From contig JAPQWV010001573.1 of NCBI GenBank assembly GCA_027422505.1, positions 17,519-81,518 of the forward strand: a stretch of 64,000 nt of DNA, written 5' to 3'. A model generated the notes under the pieces. The model saw only the letters and a program-made list of their open reading frames with translations, was not told the origin of the DNA and made no database searches. Numbering within the stretch: the first letter of the stretch is position 1; each line of letters starts with the position of its first letter. Shown here piece after piece: positions 44,858-57,222 of this stretch. The position numbers and the translations under genes are program-made. The DNA comes from Craterostigma plantagineum. Taxonomy: Eukaryota > Streptophyta > Magnoliopsida > Lamiales > Linderniaceae.

Positions 44858-46347
44858 ATGGGAGATAGGCTCGTGGAAATGGAGGAGGATAACCATGGGT
44901 TACCTTTTTGCTGCAATAATAAATGGAGCAAATTTCAAGAAATCTATCCACCCAATTTCTGGAAGAAGGTAATAATTAGTAGTATACACACTGAATTCCC
45001 TTTCTCTTCCCCTTACAAAATCTCCGTGCATCGCACGGCTCGGGTCGCAGGTGATCGCAGAGGCGACGGCGAGTTACCTTTTAATTTTCGTCACGTGCGG
45101 CGCATCGGCCCTCGGCGAGGACGGGAAAATTTCAAAGTTGGGTGCGTCGGTGGCGAGCGGGCTAATAGTGACCGTCATGATCTACGCCGTGGGCCATATC
45201 TCTGGGGCCCACATGAACCCTGCGGTCACCTTCGCCTTCGCCGCCGTCAGACATTTCCCATGGAAATACGTGCCGTTCTACTCTGCGGCTCAGATAGTCG
45301 GAGCCACTTGCGCTTCCTTGACCCTCAGCGCGCTAATGCGACCCTTGGGAAATATCGGCACGACAAGCCCCTTGGGGAGCGAGCTTCAGGCATTGGTCGT
45401 GGAAATCATAACCACGTTCAACATGATGTTTGTCACTTCGGCCGTCGCCACGGATACGAAAGCGGTAAGATAATCCCGACCCTAAGTATGATGTGTGCAC
45501 GTATACGTATAAATTCGGTGTGATGTTGATTATTTTTCGGCTCGCTTGGTTAGATTCTGTTGAAAATAGAATATAATCCCTCTGATTTTAAATAGAAGTC
45601 GTTTAAGGGATTTGCACACATATTACAAAATAAAATAAAATCTCTATTATACCCTTAATTTTTTATCCTGTTAATCTTTCTTCAAGGTGAGACTTTAGCC
45701 AAAGTGATTATTCAACGTGGTAGTAGGCCAAGAGGTTGTTGATTTGTATAATCCTCGCGACCACACATAAAAAGGAACATTCACATTTTTTAATTAGACA
45801 AAGGAGTAAACCAGTATAGGTGTGTTGGAAATCAAATACTTCAAATTAAAATATGATGCGCTCTCTTCAGACTCAAGCTTTTACGTGAAAGTGATCATTC
45901 AAACCACCTAAAGTGACCAACCCACTCCAACAGGTCGGCGAGCTTGCTGGTATAGCGGTGGGTTCTGCAGTCTGCATCACTTCCATACTGGCGGGGTGCG
46001 TCAAAGTTTTTGACTCTTGGACAATTTTTTTGTAAGGTTAATTATCAAATTCTTTCTATGATTTAAATGCGACTGTAAATTGCAGTCCTATATCAGGAGG
46101 ATCGATGAATCCCGCAAGAACGCTCGGGCCCGCGATAGCCTCGAATTATTACGAGGGAGTGTGGGTGTATGTCCTCGGCCCCGTCTGTGGCACGCTAATG
46201 GGCTCGTGGGCCTACAGGCTGATTCGCCTCTCGGAAAAGCCCGTCCATGCCTTGACTCGGGCATCTGGTTCCCTCAAGCTTCGCCGTTCCAATGGCAATC
46301 TTCAGCAGACTAATATACTACCAAACCCTAGCCATGAGGCCGTGTAA
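44858..46347 (+). CDS. NIP aquaporin, NIP2 (silicon transporter-like) group
   Basis: Four exons: 44858-44968, 45051-45464, 45934-45995, 46086-46347; all phases agree and no frameshift is seen. The product is about 282 aa with six membrane segments and both NPA boxes ([10 protein letters not shown] and [10 protein letters not shown]). Exactly 108 residues separate the two NPA motifs, the spacing reported as needed for silicon permeability in NIP2 proteins such as rice Lsi1. The aromatic/arginine filter reads Ser (helix 5), Gly and Arg in loop E as in Lsi1. At the helix 2 position, aligned by eye with rice Gly88, this protein has Ser ([10 protein letters not shown]). It should sit in the plasma membrane and pass small uncharged solutes such as silicic acid, boric acid or arsenite. 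The GTG upstream of 44858 is not a likely start. Confidence 0.92.
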
Positions 46348-46458
46348 TGTAATGTCCTCTTGAGTGTATTCATGAATGTATAATCGTTGTTCCCACCTCT
46401 TCTCTCATCTAAAACCATACAATTATACTATGGAATAATGAGATTTATTAGACTATAT

Positions 46459-46898
46459 AGGGGTTAAAACGAGTCGAGCCGCTCGCGAGCAGCTCGATCA
46501 AAACTTGATTCGAGCTCGGTCAAAATCGAGCTCGAGCTGGCTTGTTGGCGATCGAGCCGAGCTTCAAGCCCATCGTATCTTGGCTCGTAGCTCGTCGAGC
46601 CCTTATTGAGCCGACAATTTTATATTCTCATATATTCAATATTTTATATTTTATATGAAAATAATTATTTTATTTAATAATATATACCGAACTCGAGCTC
46701 GAGCCTGAATTCGAGCTCAAATACCTCGCATGACATTAAGCTTATCGAGCCGAGCTGAGCTTTAACATTTTTAACCCGAGCCGAGCTCGAGCCGAAATTT
46801 TTCGAGTTCGATCGAGCTCGAGCCCAATAAGCCTTAATCGACCCGAGCTCGAGCTGGACCATGTTCGGACTCGGCTCACTCGGCTCGTTTACACCCCT
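46459..46898. mobile_element. MITE-like element rich in CGAGCTCGAGC motifs
   Basis: The left end AGGGGTTAAAACGAGTCGAGC and the right end, reversed, AGGGGTGTAAACGAGCCGAG are inverted repeats. The interior is a dense set of GAGCTCGAGC palindromes around an AT-rich core. No target duplication was found, so the hAT assignment is only by resemblance. Confidence 0.65.
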
Positions 46899-47603
46899 TT
46901 GTTGGAAGTAAAATATATAAATTTGTATAGATGAAAGTTGCCACTCAACGTGATATTTGAGGGAGCGAACGACCACCAGTGAAAAAGAAAAATCATCGTT
47001 TAAGACTAGTAAATGTAAGATTTCAACGTAAGTGCATCCGAAGTAAAATACCGCATGCGCTATATAAATTGATAAGTTAATACAACATAATACGGATACC
47101 CACTATTACCCAACAAATAAAGTTCAAGTCTCAAAGTTCTATAAGAAAGGGAATCAGCCGAAAATCCGATAACATGTCTGACACAAAATATATAAATTTT
47201 AATAAAATAAGATATTAAACGATCAAAAAATGTAATTTATAAAGGCTGCACCTAAAAACAATAAAATAGAGGATATAACGCCAAATCTTAAAATTTATTT
47301 AATATATAAAAAATGAGTCTTGATGCTATACAGTTGATAGAAGAAAAAGGCTCCTGGGTAGTTTTTAAGTCATTTCGCTCTCTCAGTCTCAACGCTTCAA
47401 CCGTTTCTTGTTTGTTTTCAGAAACCCTCTGAACTCAGGTGTGTTCTTCTTCTTCATCTCTGTATTTCTCTTCAATCGTATGTATGGTCAACTATCATCT
47501 CAATTATTCTCATATTCTGCACTATGTCATGCATCTCTAATTGATTCCATTTATTTTCATTTCGTCCTGCGATATCTTGATCGAAAAGGATAATAGAGAT
47601 ACT
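46899..47603. other. Intergenic region before yippee-like gene
   Basis: No gene seen. A pyrimidine-rich stretch at 47370-47480 may be the leader of the yippee-like gene, perhaps with a 5' UTR intron. Confidence 0.45.
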
Positions 47604-50600
47604 ATGGGAAGACTGTTCTTACGCTATTTGGAAGGAGAAGAAAAGTACACTTGCAAGTACTGCAACGTTGATATTGCTCAGCGTATCGTTTACACGGTTT
47701 AGTATCTTCATCATCTTCTTGATATTCTTTCCTATACGCTCATGCCATTTTCAGTTTCGAGCCTTGTATGATTTCCGAATACATAGCTGCAGTTTTAGTT
47801 TCTATCCTTTCGTTTCAGAGCATAGGGTTCATACAAAACTAGGATTTTCTTTCTCTCTAATAGGTATTGGTTTTTAAACTGTTGCAAATGCTAACTTTTA
47901 AATTCTGCATCAAAGGTTTTCGAAGAACATGGAGAACTTCGTCATTTTGAGAAAGTGTAAGCTCCATCATATCCCTTATTATTATTACATCTCATGGACG
48001 TACATTCAGAATTATTCGAAGAACTTATTGTTGAAATAGAAGTTAATATCGGAAGGAGGAACTGAATCAAAGGATAGTATTTAGAGGAGAGGCTTTACAA
48101 CACTTAGATTTGATTTTCACTTGCTTGATACAAAATGCTAAGACCTCACCCCTATTTATACTAGTTTCTACCCCCTTAAGATTTTGCCAACACATCACTT
48201 TCTAGAATACTCCCTAATAATATCTAGGTTCTATAAGGTTCTATGGATTTCTCTAGACTTTCCGTACCTTCTAGATATTGGGCTTGTAATACTCCTAAGC
48301 CCAAATGCTAAACCCACTTATAATTATCAAAGCCCAAATCAAGTTTATTATTTTCAACACCCCCCCTTAAACTTGATTTGTCATTCCGAGCATACTTCGT
48401 AGTCGTACGAAGTCTTCTTTCTTGAGTGGCTTGGTGAAAATATCGGCTATTTGATCTTTGGACTTCACATATTCCATTTCAACGTCCTTCCTCGTGATGC
48501 ACTCTCTATATTGGTATATCGTGTGTCGATGTGCTTGCTCCGATCATGAAAGACTGTGTTCTTGGCTAGCGCTATCGCTGACTTGTTATCCACGTGAATC
48601 TAGTTGGCTCGTCTTGAGGAATTCCCAGCTCCTTAAGCAGATTCCGAAGCCAATTGCATGACATACACATGAAGTAGCTGCCACATATTCCGCTTCACAT
48701 GTAGAGAGGGTAACGATCGGTTGCTTCTTTGACATCCATGTGAAGGCAGTGTCTCCCATGTAAAACACGAAGCCACTTGTGCTTTTGCGGTCATCGACAT
48801 CTCCTCCCCAGTCGCTATCACTATATCCTACGAGCTGAACTCATTAGATCTTGTGTAGTGCAAGCCGTAGTTAGTCGTACCTTTGATGTAGGGAGAATTC
48901 TCTTTGCCGCCTTCAAGTGATCGTTGTTGGAGTTTCCATATGTCGACTAACGACTCCAACCGCATATAAAAATCAGGTCTCGTGCACGTCAAGTACCTTA
49001 GACTTCCAACCAAGCTCTTAAAGAATGTTGGTCCACTTTTTCACCTTCTTCATGCTTGGTTAACTTAGAGCCGCATTCCATTGGTGTGTCGACGGGATTT
49101 GCATCATCCATCTTGAATTTCTTGAGTATCTCCTTAGCATAACCTTCTTGAGTTATGAGAATCCCGTTGTCACCTTGCTTTACTTCGATTCCAAGATAGT
49201 ATGCCATGAGTCCGATGTCGGTCATCTCGAACTCTCGGGTCATCTCTCTTTTAAAGTCCTCGTACATGCTTGGGTTGTTTCCTGTGAAGATTAATCGTCC
49301 ACATACAAGCACACGATTAGATATCGTTACCTTGTACTTTGATGTAGAGTGCATGCTCGTATGGACACTTGGTGAAGTTTCTTCCTTGAAGGTACTTGTC
49401 GATCCGTGAGTTCCAAGCTCTTGGTGCTTGCTTCAACCCGTAAGAGCCTTCTTCAATCTTAGGACCTTGTCTTCTTCTCCATCTACTTTATATCCTTGTG
49501 GTTGTTCTATATAAACTTCCTCCTCAAGAACTCCATTCAGAAAGGCGGACTTCACATCCATTTGGTGAATTCTCCAATTGTTCTGAGCTGCCAAAGATAT
49601 TATTAGTCGAACGGTTTCTAGTCGGGCGACTGGAGCAAATACCTCGTCATAGTCGATCCCCGCTCTTTGACTGTAGCCTTTAGCCACCAATCTCGCCTTG
49701 TATCTTTCAACTTCTCCTTTGGGCGTTTTTCTTTGCTTTATACACCCACTTTACGCCAATCGCTTTATGTCCCTTTGGAAGCGTTGTTAGCTCCCAAGTG
49801 TCGTTCTTCTCGATCGCCTTAATTTCCTCATCCATGGCGTCTTTTCCAGTTCTTATTTCTCACGGCTTCTTGAAAGCTCATCGGCTCAATGTCCGCGAAG
49901 AGGCAGAAGAGGGTTACGTTATCTTGATCTTCTGGTACTCCACATATCTCTTTTAGGCTTTGAAGCGTGGGGTTCTCTCGCTTGAGCTTTCGTCTTCTGA
50001 ACTCGCATGCGACGATGTTCTTGGAGTAGTGGGCTCATCTTCTCCTTCTCCTTGCTCCAATATTGGCTGTTCTTTGTTATTTTTCTTCGAAGAATGGAGT
50101 GTAATTGTACTCACCTCTGCATGTGCTCCAATCCCATTCTCCTTCTTCATCGAATATGACGTCTCGACTGATGATAGTCTTCTTTGTCTTCGGATTGTAG
50201 AGTTTGTATCCTTTGGTGTTGTTCTCATAGCCAATGAAGATGTACTTCTCACTTTTGTCGTCCAATTTGCTTCTTTTCTTCTCGTCAGGAATGTGTACAT
50301 GGGCTATGCTTCCGAAGACTCTTAGATGTGATACGCCAGGTTTCCTCCCACTCCATGCTTCTTTGCGGTGTCATTCCCCACACACTCCTTGTTGGATAGC
50401 GATTAGAGAGATAGACTTGCGCATGCGACTGCTTCTGCCCAAAACTCCTTCGGTAGTTTCTACTCTTGAGCATGCTTCTAGCCATGTCGAGGATTGTTCT
50501 GTTCTTTCTCTCTGCTACTCCATTCTGTTGGGGGGATCTTGGTACCGTCAGGGGTCGTCTGATTCCGTGCTCCTCGCAATACTTCTGAAATTCGGTCGAA

Positions 50601-53185
50601 GTGAACTCTCCTCCACGGTCGGATCTCATTGCTTTTATCTTGAGGCCACTTTCTTTCTCACGAGAGCTTTGAACTTCTTGAAGTTCTCGAATACTTCCGA
50701 TTTGTGCTTTAAGAAGTATACCCCATGTCTTTCTTGAAAAATCATCGATGAAGAGAAGGAAGTAGTTATTCTTACCAAATGAGCTCGGCTTGATCGGTCC
50801 GCACACATCAGTATGAATTAGCTCAATGGTCCTTTAGCCCTCGAGTTCGACTCATTTGGAAAACTCTTCTTGAACTGCTTTCCGATTAGGCATCCTTCGC
50901 ATACTTGATTGGGGTGGTTGATGGATGGCAATCCTTTCACCATGTCCTTCTTTGATAGCAGTTCTAGTCCGCCGAAGTTTAGATGCCCATATCGAAGATG
51001 CCAAATCCATGATGGATCTTTATAGCATGTCTTGAGACATTTCGCGACATCGTTCATGATGTTGAGGACGAACATTCGATTCCTTTGCATTGGCACCTTA
51101 GTGATTAATTTATTTGAACCGTCTCTTATAGAAAGGTTATTATTTCTTAGACGAATATCATAACCTTTCTCTAAGAGTTGCCCAAGACTTAAGATGTTAC
51201 TCTTCATCTCCGGCACATAGTAGACATTGGAGATGAATTGGTGCCCACCATTCTTTAAGCGAATAAGAATGTTACATTTGCCTTTCACCGCGACCTTTGA
51301 TTCGTCCCCGAATGCAACATTGCCGCTCACAGATTCATCAAGCTCTACGAACATGTTCCTTTTCCCGCACATATGATTGCTCGCGCCGGTGTCTAGGTAC
51401 CACTTGTTACTTCGCGCCTCTTTCATCATCCTTATGGGCTAGTAGTAGAATATCTTCTTCATTTTTCTCTTCGACGTAGTTGGCCTTCTCCTCAACTTAT
51501 GTTTTGGGAACTCTACACTCGAAGCATAGTGCCCAAACCTCTCGCAATTGTAACACTTAACTTTTGATTTATCATACCTTGATCTTGGGTTACCTCTCCA
51601 CTACCTCTGGTTGAGTTATCTCTCCTTTGATGATTGTTGTTACCGTCATCGTTGGGCCTCCAACCTCGTCCGTATCCGTGTCCCGACCTCCTCCTCGTTC
51701 TCCTTTATGACCTCGTCCGCGGCCTCGTCCTTGATGATTTTCATCATTATCTCTTTCTTTTGTTGGATCAATTTGCAGCTTGAGTAGTTGTTCTACAATC
51801 CCTTCCTTCTTCCTTTTCTTCTCTTCATGAGCTTGCAATGAGCCCAATAGTTGCTCCATCGTCATTTCTTCTAGATCCTTAGTTTCTTCTATGATGGCTA
51901 CGATATGCTCGAATTTCGGATCTAACGAGCGAAGAATTTTCTCCATGATTCTAAACATCATCATTTTCTTCTCGCCATTCCTCTTTAGTTGATTAGTTAT
52001 TGCTAATACCCTCGAGAAGTAGTCCGACACAACTTCATCTTGTTTCATATGCAAGGCTTCAAACTCGGCTCTTAAAGTTTGAAGACGTACCTTCTTTACC
52101 GGATCCGCTCCTTTATACGATGTTTGAAGCTTCACCCATGCTTCCTTGGCGGTCTTTGCTTCCGAAATCTTCTCGAAAGCATCGTCATCTAATCCTTGAT
52201 AGATTAGGTAGAGAGCTTTCTTGTCTCTCTTTCGCAATTCTCTCAAACTATCCTTTTGAGTTTGAGATTGATTTTCTTCTTTTTTCGGCTCGACGTAGCC
52301 TTTCTCCACGATATCCCATACGTCTTGTGATCCAAGGAGCGCCCTCATCTTGATACTCCAATTGTCGTAGTTGCTCTTGTTGAGTGTCGGGACTTGGAAG
52401 GGAACCATTCCGCTCGCCATCGCCTTAGGATCTTCTTGCTCTGATACCACTTTGTTGGAATAGAAGTTATATCGGAAGGAGGAACTTGAATCAAAGGATA
52501 GTATTTAGAGGAAGAGGCTTTACAACACTTAGATTTGATTTTCACTTGCTTGATACAAAATGCTAAGACCTCCTCACCCCTATTTATACTAGTTTCTACC
52601 CCCTTAGATTTTGCCAACACATCACTTTTCTAGAATACTCCCTAATAATATCTAGGTTCTATAAGGTTCTATGGATTTCTCTAGACTTTCCGTAACCTTC
52701 TAGATATTGGGCTTGTAATACTCCTAACCCAAATGCTAAACCCACTTATAATTATCAAACCCAAATCAAGTTTATTATTTTCAACACTTATATATTTTGT
52801 TCGTCGATCTGATTCTATGTTACGATAAACGAAAATAGGGTGAACTTTTCATGTCACCGAGGGAGAAATGTGGAGATTGTCTTCTTACATGCATGGGATG
52901 TGGTGCTCGTTTGGGATATGGAACCGAGCCCGAGGTATACGCCCATTTGCATTCTTTTTCGATATAGTTTTCGTATAAAACTCTAGCACTTCACATTGGT
53001 TAAATAATTATCTAGTTTCTTTTTTCGGTGCCAGATTATAATCGATGGAAATTATAGCCTTTACGGGTAATATTTTGTTTATGCTATCATTGTTCTTTTT
53101 AACCTTATTCTAGGCATGCAAATTTACGAGATAATTTCTCTTCATCCATATATGTGACAAAAGGGGTCAGCTGAAGGAATCTTAG
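47604..53185 (+). CDS. Yippee-like zinc-binding protein, with Copia element in intron 2
   Basis: Five exons with matching phases: 47604-47696, 47916-47954, 52839-52934, 53035-53066, 53164-53185. The product is a short protein of about 93 aa. It begins [20 protein letters not shown], as yippee proteins do, and has two CxxC pairs (CKYC and CMGC followed by GARLGYG) that would bind one zinc ion. The family has 100-130 aa, and this one lacks the usual KYKEGK tail, so it is diverged or the last exons are misjudged. Yippee proteins are small conserved zinc-binding proteins with poorly known roles. Intron 2 is about 4.9 kb because of the inserted Copia element, which is in opposite orientation. Transcription across it may be affected. 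Confidence 0.62.
48029..48359 (-). repeat. Copia 3' LTR
   Basis: Begins TGTTGAAATAG and ends TTTTCAACA on the plus strand. The adjacent C7 run at 48360-48366 is the complement of the polypurine tract used for plus-strand priming. Confidence 0.93.
48586..49690 (-). pseudogene. Copia reverse transcriptase and RNase H
   Basis: 49690-49433 has the Copia RT start ([26 protein letters not shown]). The LYVDD active-site motif is just beyond, near 49310, followed by a one-base frame change. 49354-48998 has YYLGIEVKQ and the middle domain. 48768-48586 has the RNase H motif [11 protein letters not shown]. The frame breaks between these parts are small and could include assembly indels. Confidence 0.85.
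50285..51429 (-). pseudogene. Copia protease and integrase
   Basis: 51429-50818 carries the protease signature [13 protein letters not shown] and the gag-pre-integrase [12 protein letters not shown] with the zinc-binding H/C residues (CEGCLIGKQ). 50806-50285 is the integrase core with [21 protein letters not shown] and [13 protein letters not shown], which provides the DDE residues. The two frames are separated by a frameshift near 50815. Confidence 0.88.
51490..52435 (-). CDS. Copia gag (UBN2 type) with zinc knuckle
   Basis: About 280 aa from near 52420: [19 protein letters not shown], then the UBN2 region ([14 protein letters not shown]) and a basic RGRGRGHKG tail. A zinc knuckle follows near 51555-51515 ([12 protein letters not shown]), but its last Cys is lost to a one-base shift. 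Gag packages the element's RNA in particles. Confidence 0.85.
52438..52449 (-). other. Primer binding site (initiator Met-tRNA type)
   Basis: GCTCTGATACCA, the complement of TGGTATCAGAGC, lies three bases from the 5' LTR. Confidence 0.88.
52453..52786 (-). repeat. Copia 5' LTR
   Basis: Partner of 48029-48359. Starts TGTTGGAATAG and ends TTTTCAACA, followed by the second CTTAT. Confidence 0.93.
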
Positions 53186-54989
53186 AAGCCTTCGATCCAT
53201 TAGTTTTTTCTTACATGGCTGGATGCTTTGTTCATGGAGCTTTGTTGATCGAATCTCTAACTATGATCGATTACTTTTTCCATTCAGTAATGTACAGAGA
53301 CTTATTGCTTTCTGTGGTCATCAACTATAGCATATGATGATGTAATAGAGTTTTGAAAGTAGTGAATAAATGATCAATAAATCTTTCACAAGTTGCGTAA
53401 GAGTTTTCGAAGAAGAAAATACATTTCATGGCCGGCAAGGATTGATTATTATTCGAACTCCATGCTAGCATTATATCCCATCAAATTCCATATCATTCAA
53501 ACCCAATCTGACTATTGAATGAATTTTTTCTGGTCGCCATTAAAGTTGTCCTAGAAAATTAGCTATTTGTTTCCTTGAAATTTATAATTCGAAAATCTCG
53601 GGTACTCAGTAGCTATGTTGGGGATGTTTATAATCGTCTGTATTGTGGACCGCGTAAAAACGACTTCTCAAAAGGTGGTTGGTGTGCGATGCTTGCTCTT
53701 CCCTCGTTCTTTCTCCGGTGCGAGTTCGTCGGTCTCCGTCGATCTCCTTCGTCGAACCTAACACTCAAAACAGGAAAACACGTCAGAAGGGGCCGGAATT
53801 AATGCCGACGTAGCCCCTCCGATGCTTTCAGTCAATTAAATAGGCGAAGACAGGTTTTCTAGCTTGTGTATGAGTTTTGGTGTTTTTTAAGAGCGTACCT
53901 GGGAAATGAGCTAACTGCTACTATTTATACTAACCTCGTTTCATCTTGCCATGACCTAGTCTTTCACCCCGGCCGCATTTTTCGCGAACCTCACGAGGGG
54001 AACGTGGTTTCTCCATCATCCCACGTTCTGAAATCATCAACCTTCCTTCCTGACTCATTCTTCTCCTGCGGTTTTCTCTTGCTCGGGCCCTTGCCTCACC
54101 CGATGAATCTTAGTTCGCCATGGCCTCATTTTCTCGACTCATCCTCCTCGGGTAATTTATCTCCGATTGCTTCCTTCCTCCCGATTTACTCGGGCGCCTC
54201 ACCCCGATCTACCTCTTCCTCTTCCTTCCAGGTGGTACTTACTTGATCATCTCACGGGGTGCCTCTACCCTTGATCCTCGGGCTTATCTTCGGGTCCCGC
54301 CTAAATTACTCATTCCGCTTCTTTCGCGCTATCTTCTTCGCGGGTTATTTTCCCGTTAGCTGGAAATTCCGGGGCAACAATAGTCCCCCCTAAAATAGTT
54401 CAAAAAGAGTGTAACGGTATTTGGACGTTAGCTATCGGTAAAATAACCGGTCGCGGTTATCTCTTTCGAGGGACTTTCTCGGGCACCCCATACCTTTCCT
54501 CCATTTTCCCGATAGTTTTTACTAAGCCACGTCTCAATCTCCTTTGGGCGGGAAGATTGCCGCCCAAATCAGATCATGGTCAGATCAATTTCGACACGTG
54601 GCTTTCGCACAAGGCTAGGCGTCCCTTCTTTCTTTTCCCTCTCTTTTATTTTCCTTCCCCTTTTTCCTTATTTTTCGCCCCTCTTCGTCTTCTCATACAG
54701 GATTTTCTTTTCCTTCTCCTTATTTTCCTTCCCATCATTTTCGCTCTTTCCTCTCTGCGATTTCACTCACTCCTGTTGCGGTGGTTCCCTTTGTCTTCTG
54801 GCGTTCCGTTCGTGAGGCTTGTCGCCTACTCCGTCACCAACACCGGTAAGTTCTCTTCCCTGTTCCTTTGTCCTCCTTATCTGTGTTTTTGTGTTTATTC
54901 TCAAATTGGTTAAATAGTTGCTTGCGCTGGGCGAAGCCCTAAGCCCCTCATTCTTGTTTCTCTATCCTCTGAGTTTTCGTCTTCACCTA
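53186..54989. other. Gene-free region with transposon-like sequence
   Basis: No host gene is recognised. From about 53560 composition changes to C/T-rich sequence with Ser/Pro/Leu open frames. It may be the LTR or leader of the gypsy-type element that follows, but no matching LTR pair was found. Confidence 0.4.
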
Positions 54990-57222
54990 GTATGTCGATT
55001 TCTCTAGGGTTGCATTTCTCCTTGCTATGAGCGGTGTCACGTCTTCGTCTTCACCCAATCAGTCGATTTCTTTTCAAACCCTACATCGCTCGAATACTCC
55101 CTCCTCTCCTTCATTTTTCGCTTCGTTTCTCAACGCCTTGGATGCCCTTAGTAACTTCCCTGACTTGGACATTTTCACCCCCTCAGATTGTAGGCTACCC
55201 GAGCAAGAAGGCGTACCTTCGAGCTTTGACTAACTGGACTTCTCAAATGGAGGATTTTCGCAAATCTGTTAAACTCCCCTGGCATGAAGTGAACTCCTCC
55301 TCCCTTCGGGAGTCCCATATCCCGATCATCATAGATCGGGCTGGCCTATCCCCCGATTTTGAGGTGCTGATCCCCGGCCCTTGGGACGTGGCTAGCGGGC
55401 CTCCCAAGGGTTTTCATACTTTCTACCTCGACCACTTGACATGGGGCTTCGTCTTCCTTTAGCTCCTTTCATAGCTGAGCTTTGTGGCCACTACGAGATT
55501 TCCCCGAGCCAACTAACCCCCAATTCTTACAGTCTTCTCCTCTCCACGGATATCCTTATCGAATATTTCCACCTCCCGTTTTCTCTTTCCCTTCTTCTCT
55601 CTTTATTGAAGATAAATTAGAAAGAAACCGGCAAATTTTTCTTTTCCTCCACTGCGTCCGAAGAATTCCTTCTCGGAATCCATCATCCCACAAAGGATGG
55701 ATGAGGAAGTTCTTCTATGTCCGATCTCCGGAGGGATGTCCCGAGAGAACGATACCGTCGACACTTGGCCTCCGGCCATTTCCTTCCGTATTCACTCCTC
55801 TTCCCCCCCACCCCGATCCAGAGGTTGAGAGGTTCAAAGAGATTCTCGGGGCCGGCGCTTCAGTGCTCCCGAGCTTGTCAAGGATGACCTCCTTTGCCAT
55901 TTTGGTTACTGCACCAAGGGTCTAGTGGTAGACGATTTAGGTATATCTCCTTGGTCTCTCTTTATTCTTCCTGCTTTTGTCCCTGATCTAGTTTCTCTTC
56001 CTTTTTCTCCCAAATTCACGCATGGATCTTGCTGATTTGCTCAAGATATCAGAGGAGATGAAAAAGGGTGGCTCTTCCCAGGCGCCTCCTCCAGCCTCGG
56101 TTACTCGGGCCCTCAATAAGCGCAAGGGCAAAATTGATGCTAGTTCTTCGGGCTCCCCTAAGGCAAGCTCCGAAGAGAAAGGCGCCCATGACTTCTATTA
56201 ATCCTTCGAACAAGAAGGTCAAGGCCAGCTCTCGGGCTAACGTGGGGCCAGCGAGGGCTCTCGGCCCCCCCCCACTGAGCCGCTCGAGCAGCCGACTACT
56301 TCCACCGCCCGCGTGGGGCTCAATGCATGGAGTACATGCAGGTTTTCGCTCTGAGACCAATCGCTCTCACCTCTACGAGTTGCAACCTCGGGAGTTATTC
56401 CCCTCTTCGCCCAACATATGGGTCAGGTATGGATTTTCTCCCCTGTCATCTTATTCCTAGTATATATCCCTCGTTCACCTTTCCCACTCTATTGCCAGGG
56501 CTTTGCTTGTGCTGCGCCGAGGCCTTGGAGAAAATGCTCTTTATGCACGAGTACTCTGCATCGAGCTTACCCAATCCGAGGCAAAGCTAAAAGAGGAGGT
56601 GGCTCGACTCGAGGAGGAGCTCAAGCTGAAAGAGGAGGAGCTAAAGAAACAATCGAGGGACGCCTGCGCGGAGTCGGAGAACGCAAGAAGAGACCTACTC
56701 AAGGAGAAGATGCTCGAGAAGAGGTGGAGAACAATCTCCGTGAACTGGAGGAAAACGTCGCTCGGGACGTCCTACCTCGAACCATGTACGGGAGCCAGGT
56801 CGTCGAGTATTTCCATCATGGCTTCTGGGGATGTGTCCACCAGCTTCGGGTGGCTGGCATAGGTCAAAATGGAAACTCTACTGGCTTGATGTCGATCGAG
56901 CTCTCACAGAATGCCCCTCGGGAGGATACCCGCCCGACCCCATAGCCCGAGGAGGCTCCAAGGGCAGTACCCCAGAGGACGTTGTGGCCACGCCCTCGAG
57001 CACCGAAACCGAGGAGACCCTCCGCTCCCCTGTCGAGAATCTCGAACACCCATCGAGGTGTCTGAGCCCATCGCCGAGCAAGAAGAGCTAGCTGAGCAAG
57101 TCCAGGCAGAGGTTCCAGCCCATGGAGAGGGAGAGTTGACCCCCCAGGCCGAGCTGGTGGTGACTGGGGTGGAAGAAACGGTGATGGAGTCTGTTCAGGC
57201 CGGGTCGGCCACTCCATCTTGA
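54990..57222 (+). pseudogene. Putative gypsy-type transposon gene (Transposase_28-like), decayed
   Basis: Pieces in several frames resemble the plant 'putative gypsy type transposon' domain: a start near 55028 (MSGVTSSSSPNQSI), YPSKKAYLRALTNW (about 55196), HTFYLDHLTWGFVF then LAPFIAELCGHYEISPSQLTPNSY (55400-55530). After these come a Lys/Ser/Arg-rich part (56070-56300) and a Glu/Lys coiled coil (KEEVARLEEELKLKEEEL, 56580-56650). Frame breaks occur near 55190, 55460 and 55620. Such genes belong to large non-autonomous or chimeric plant retroelements; the function is unknown. Remnants of the same element may extend to 58270. Confidence 0.55.

Larger units (their letters stand above)
48029..52786 (-). 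mobile_element. Ty1/copia retrotransposon, complete with both LTRs, 4758 bp
   Basis: LTRs lie at 48029-48359 and 52453-52786, with the target duplication CTTAT on both sides (48024-48028, 52787-52791). It lies in intron 2 of the yippee-like gene. All Copia domains are present in the order gag, protease, integrase, reverse transcriptase, RNase H on the minus strand. The LTRs differ by roughly one substitution and nine indels. The low substitution count suggests a recent insertion. Confidence 0.95.

Noticed and set aside
44849..45523. 224-aa single-exon frame over the NIP gene
   Set aside because: It starts at GTG, reads through intron 1 and leaves the conserved frame; the spliced model preserves all NIP motifs.
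46459..46898. CGAGCTCGAGC-rich sequence as a coding gene on the minus strand
   Set aside because: The frame is a Glu/Leu/Ser repeat translation of palindromic motifs within a MITE-like element.
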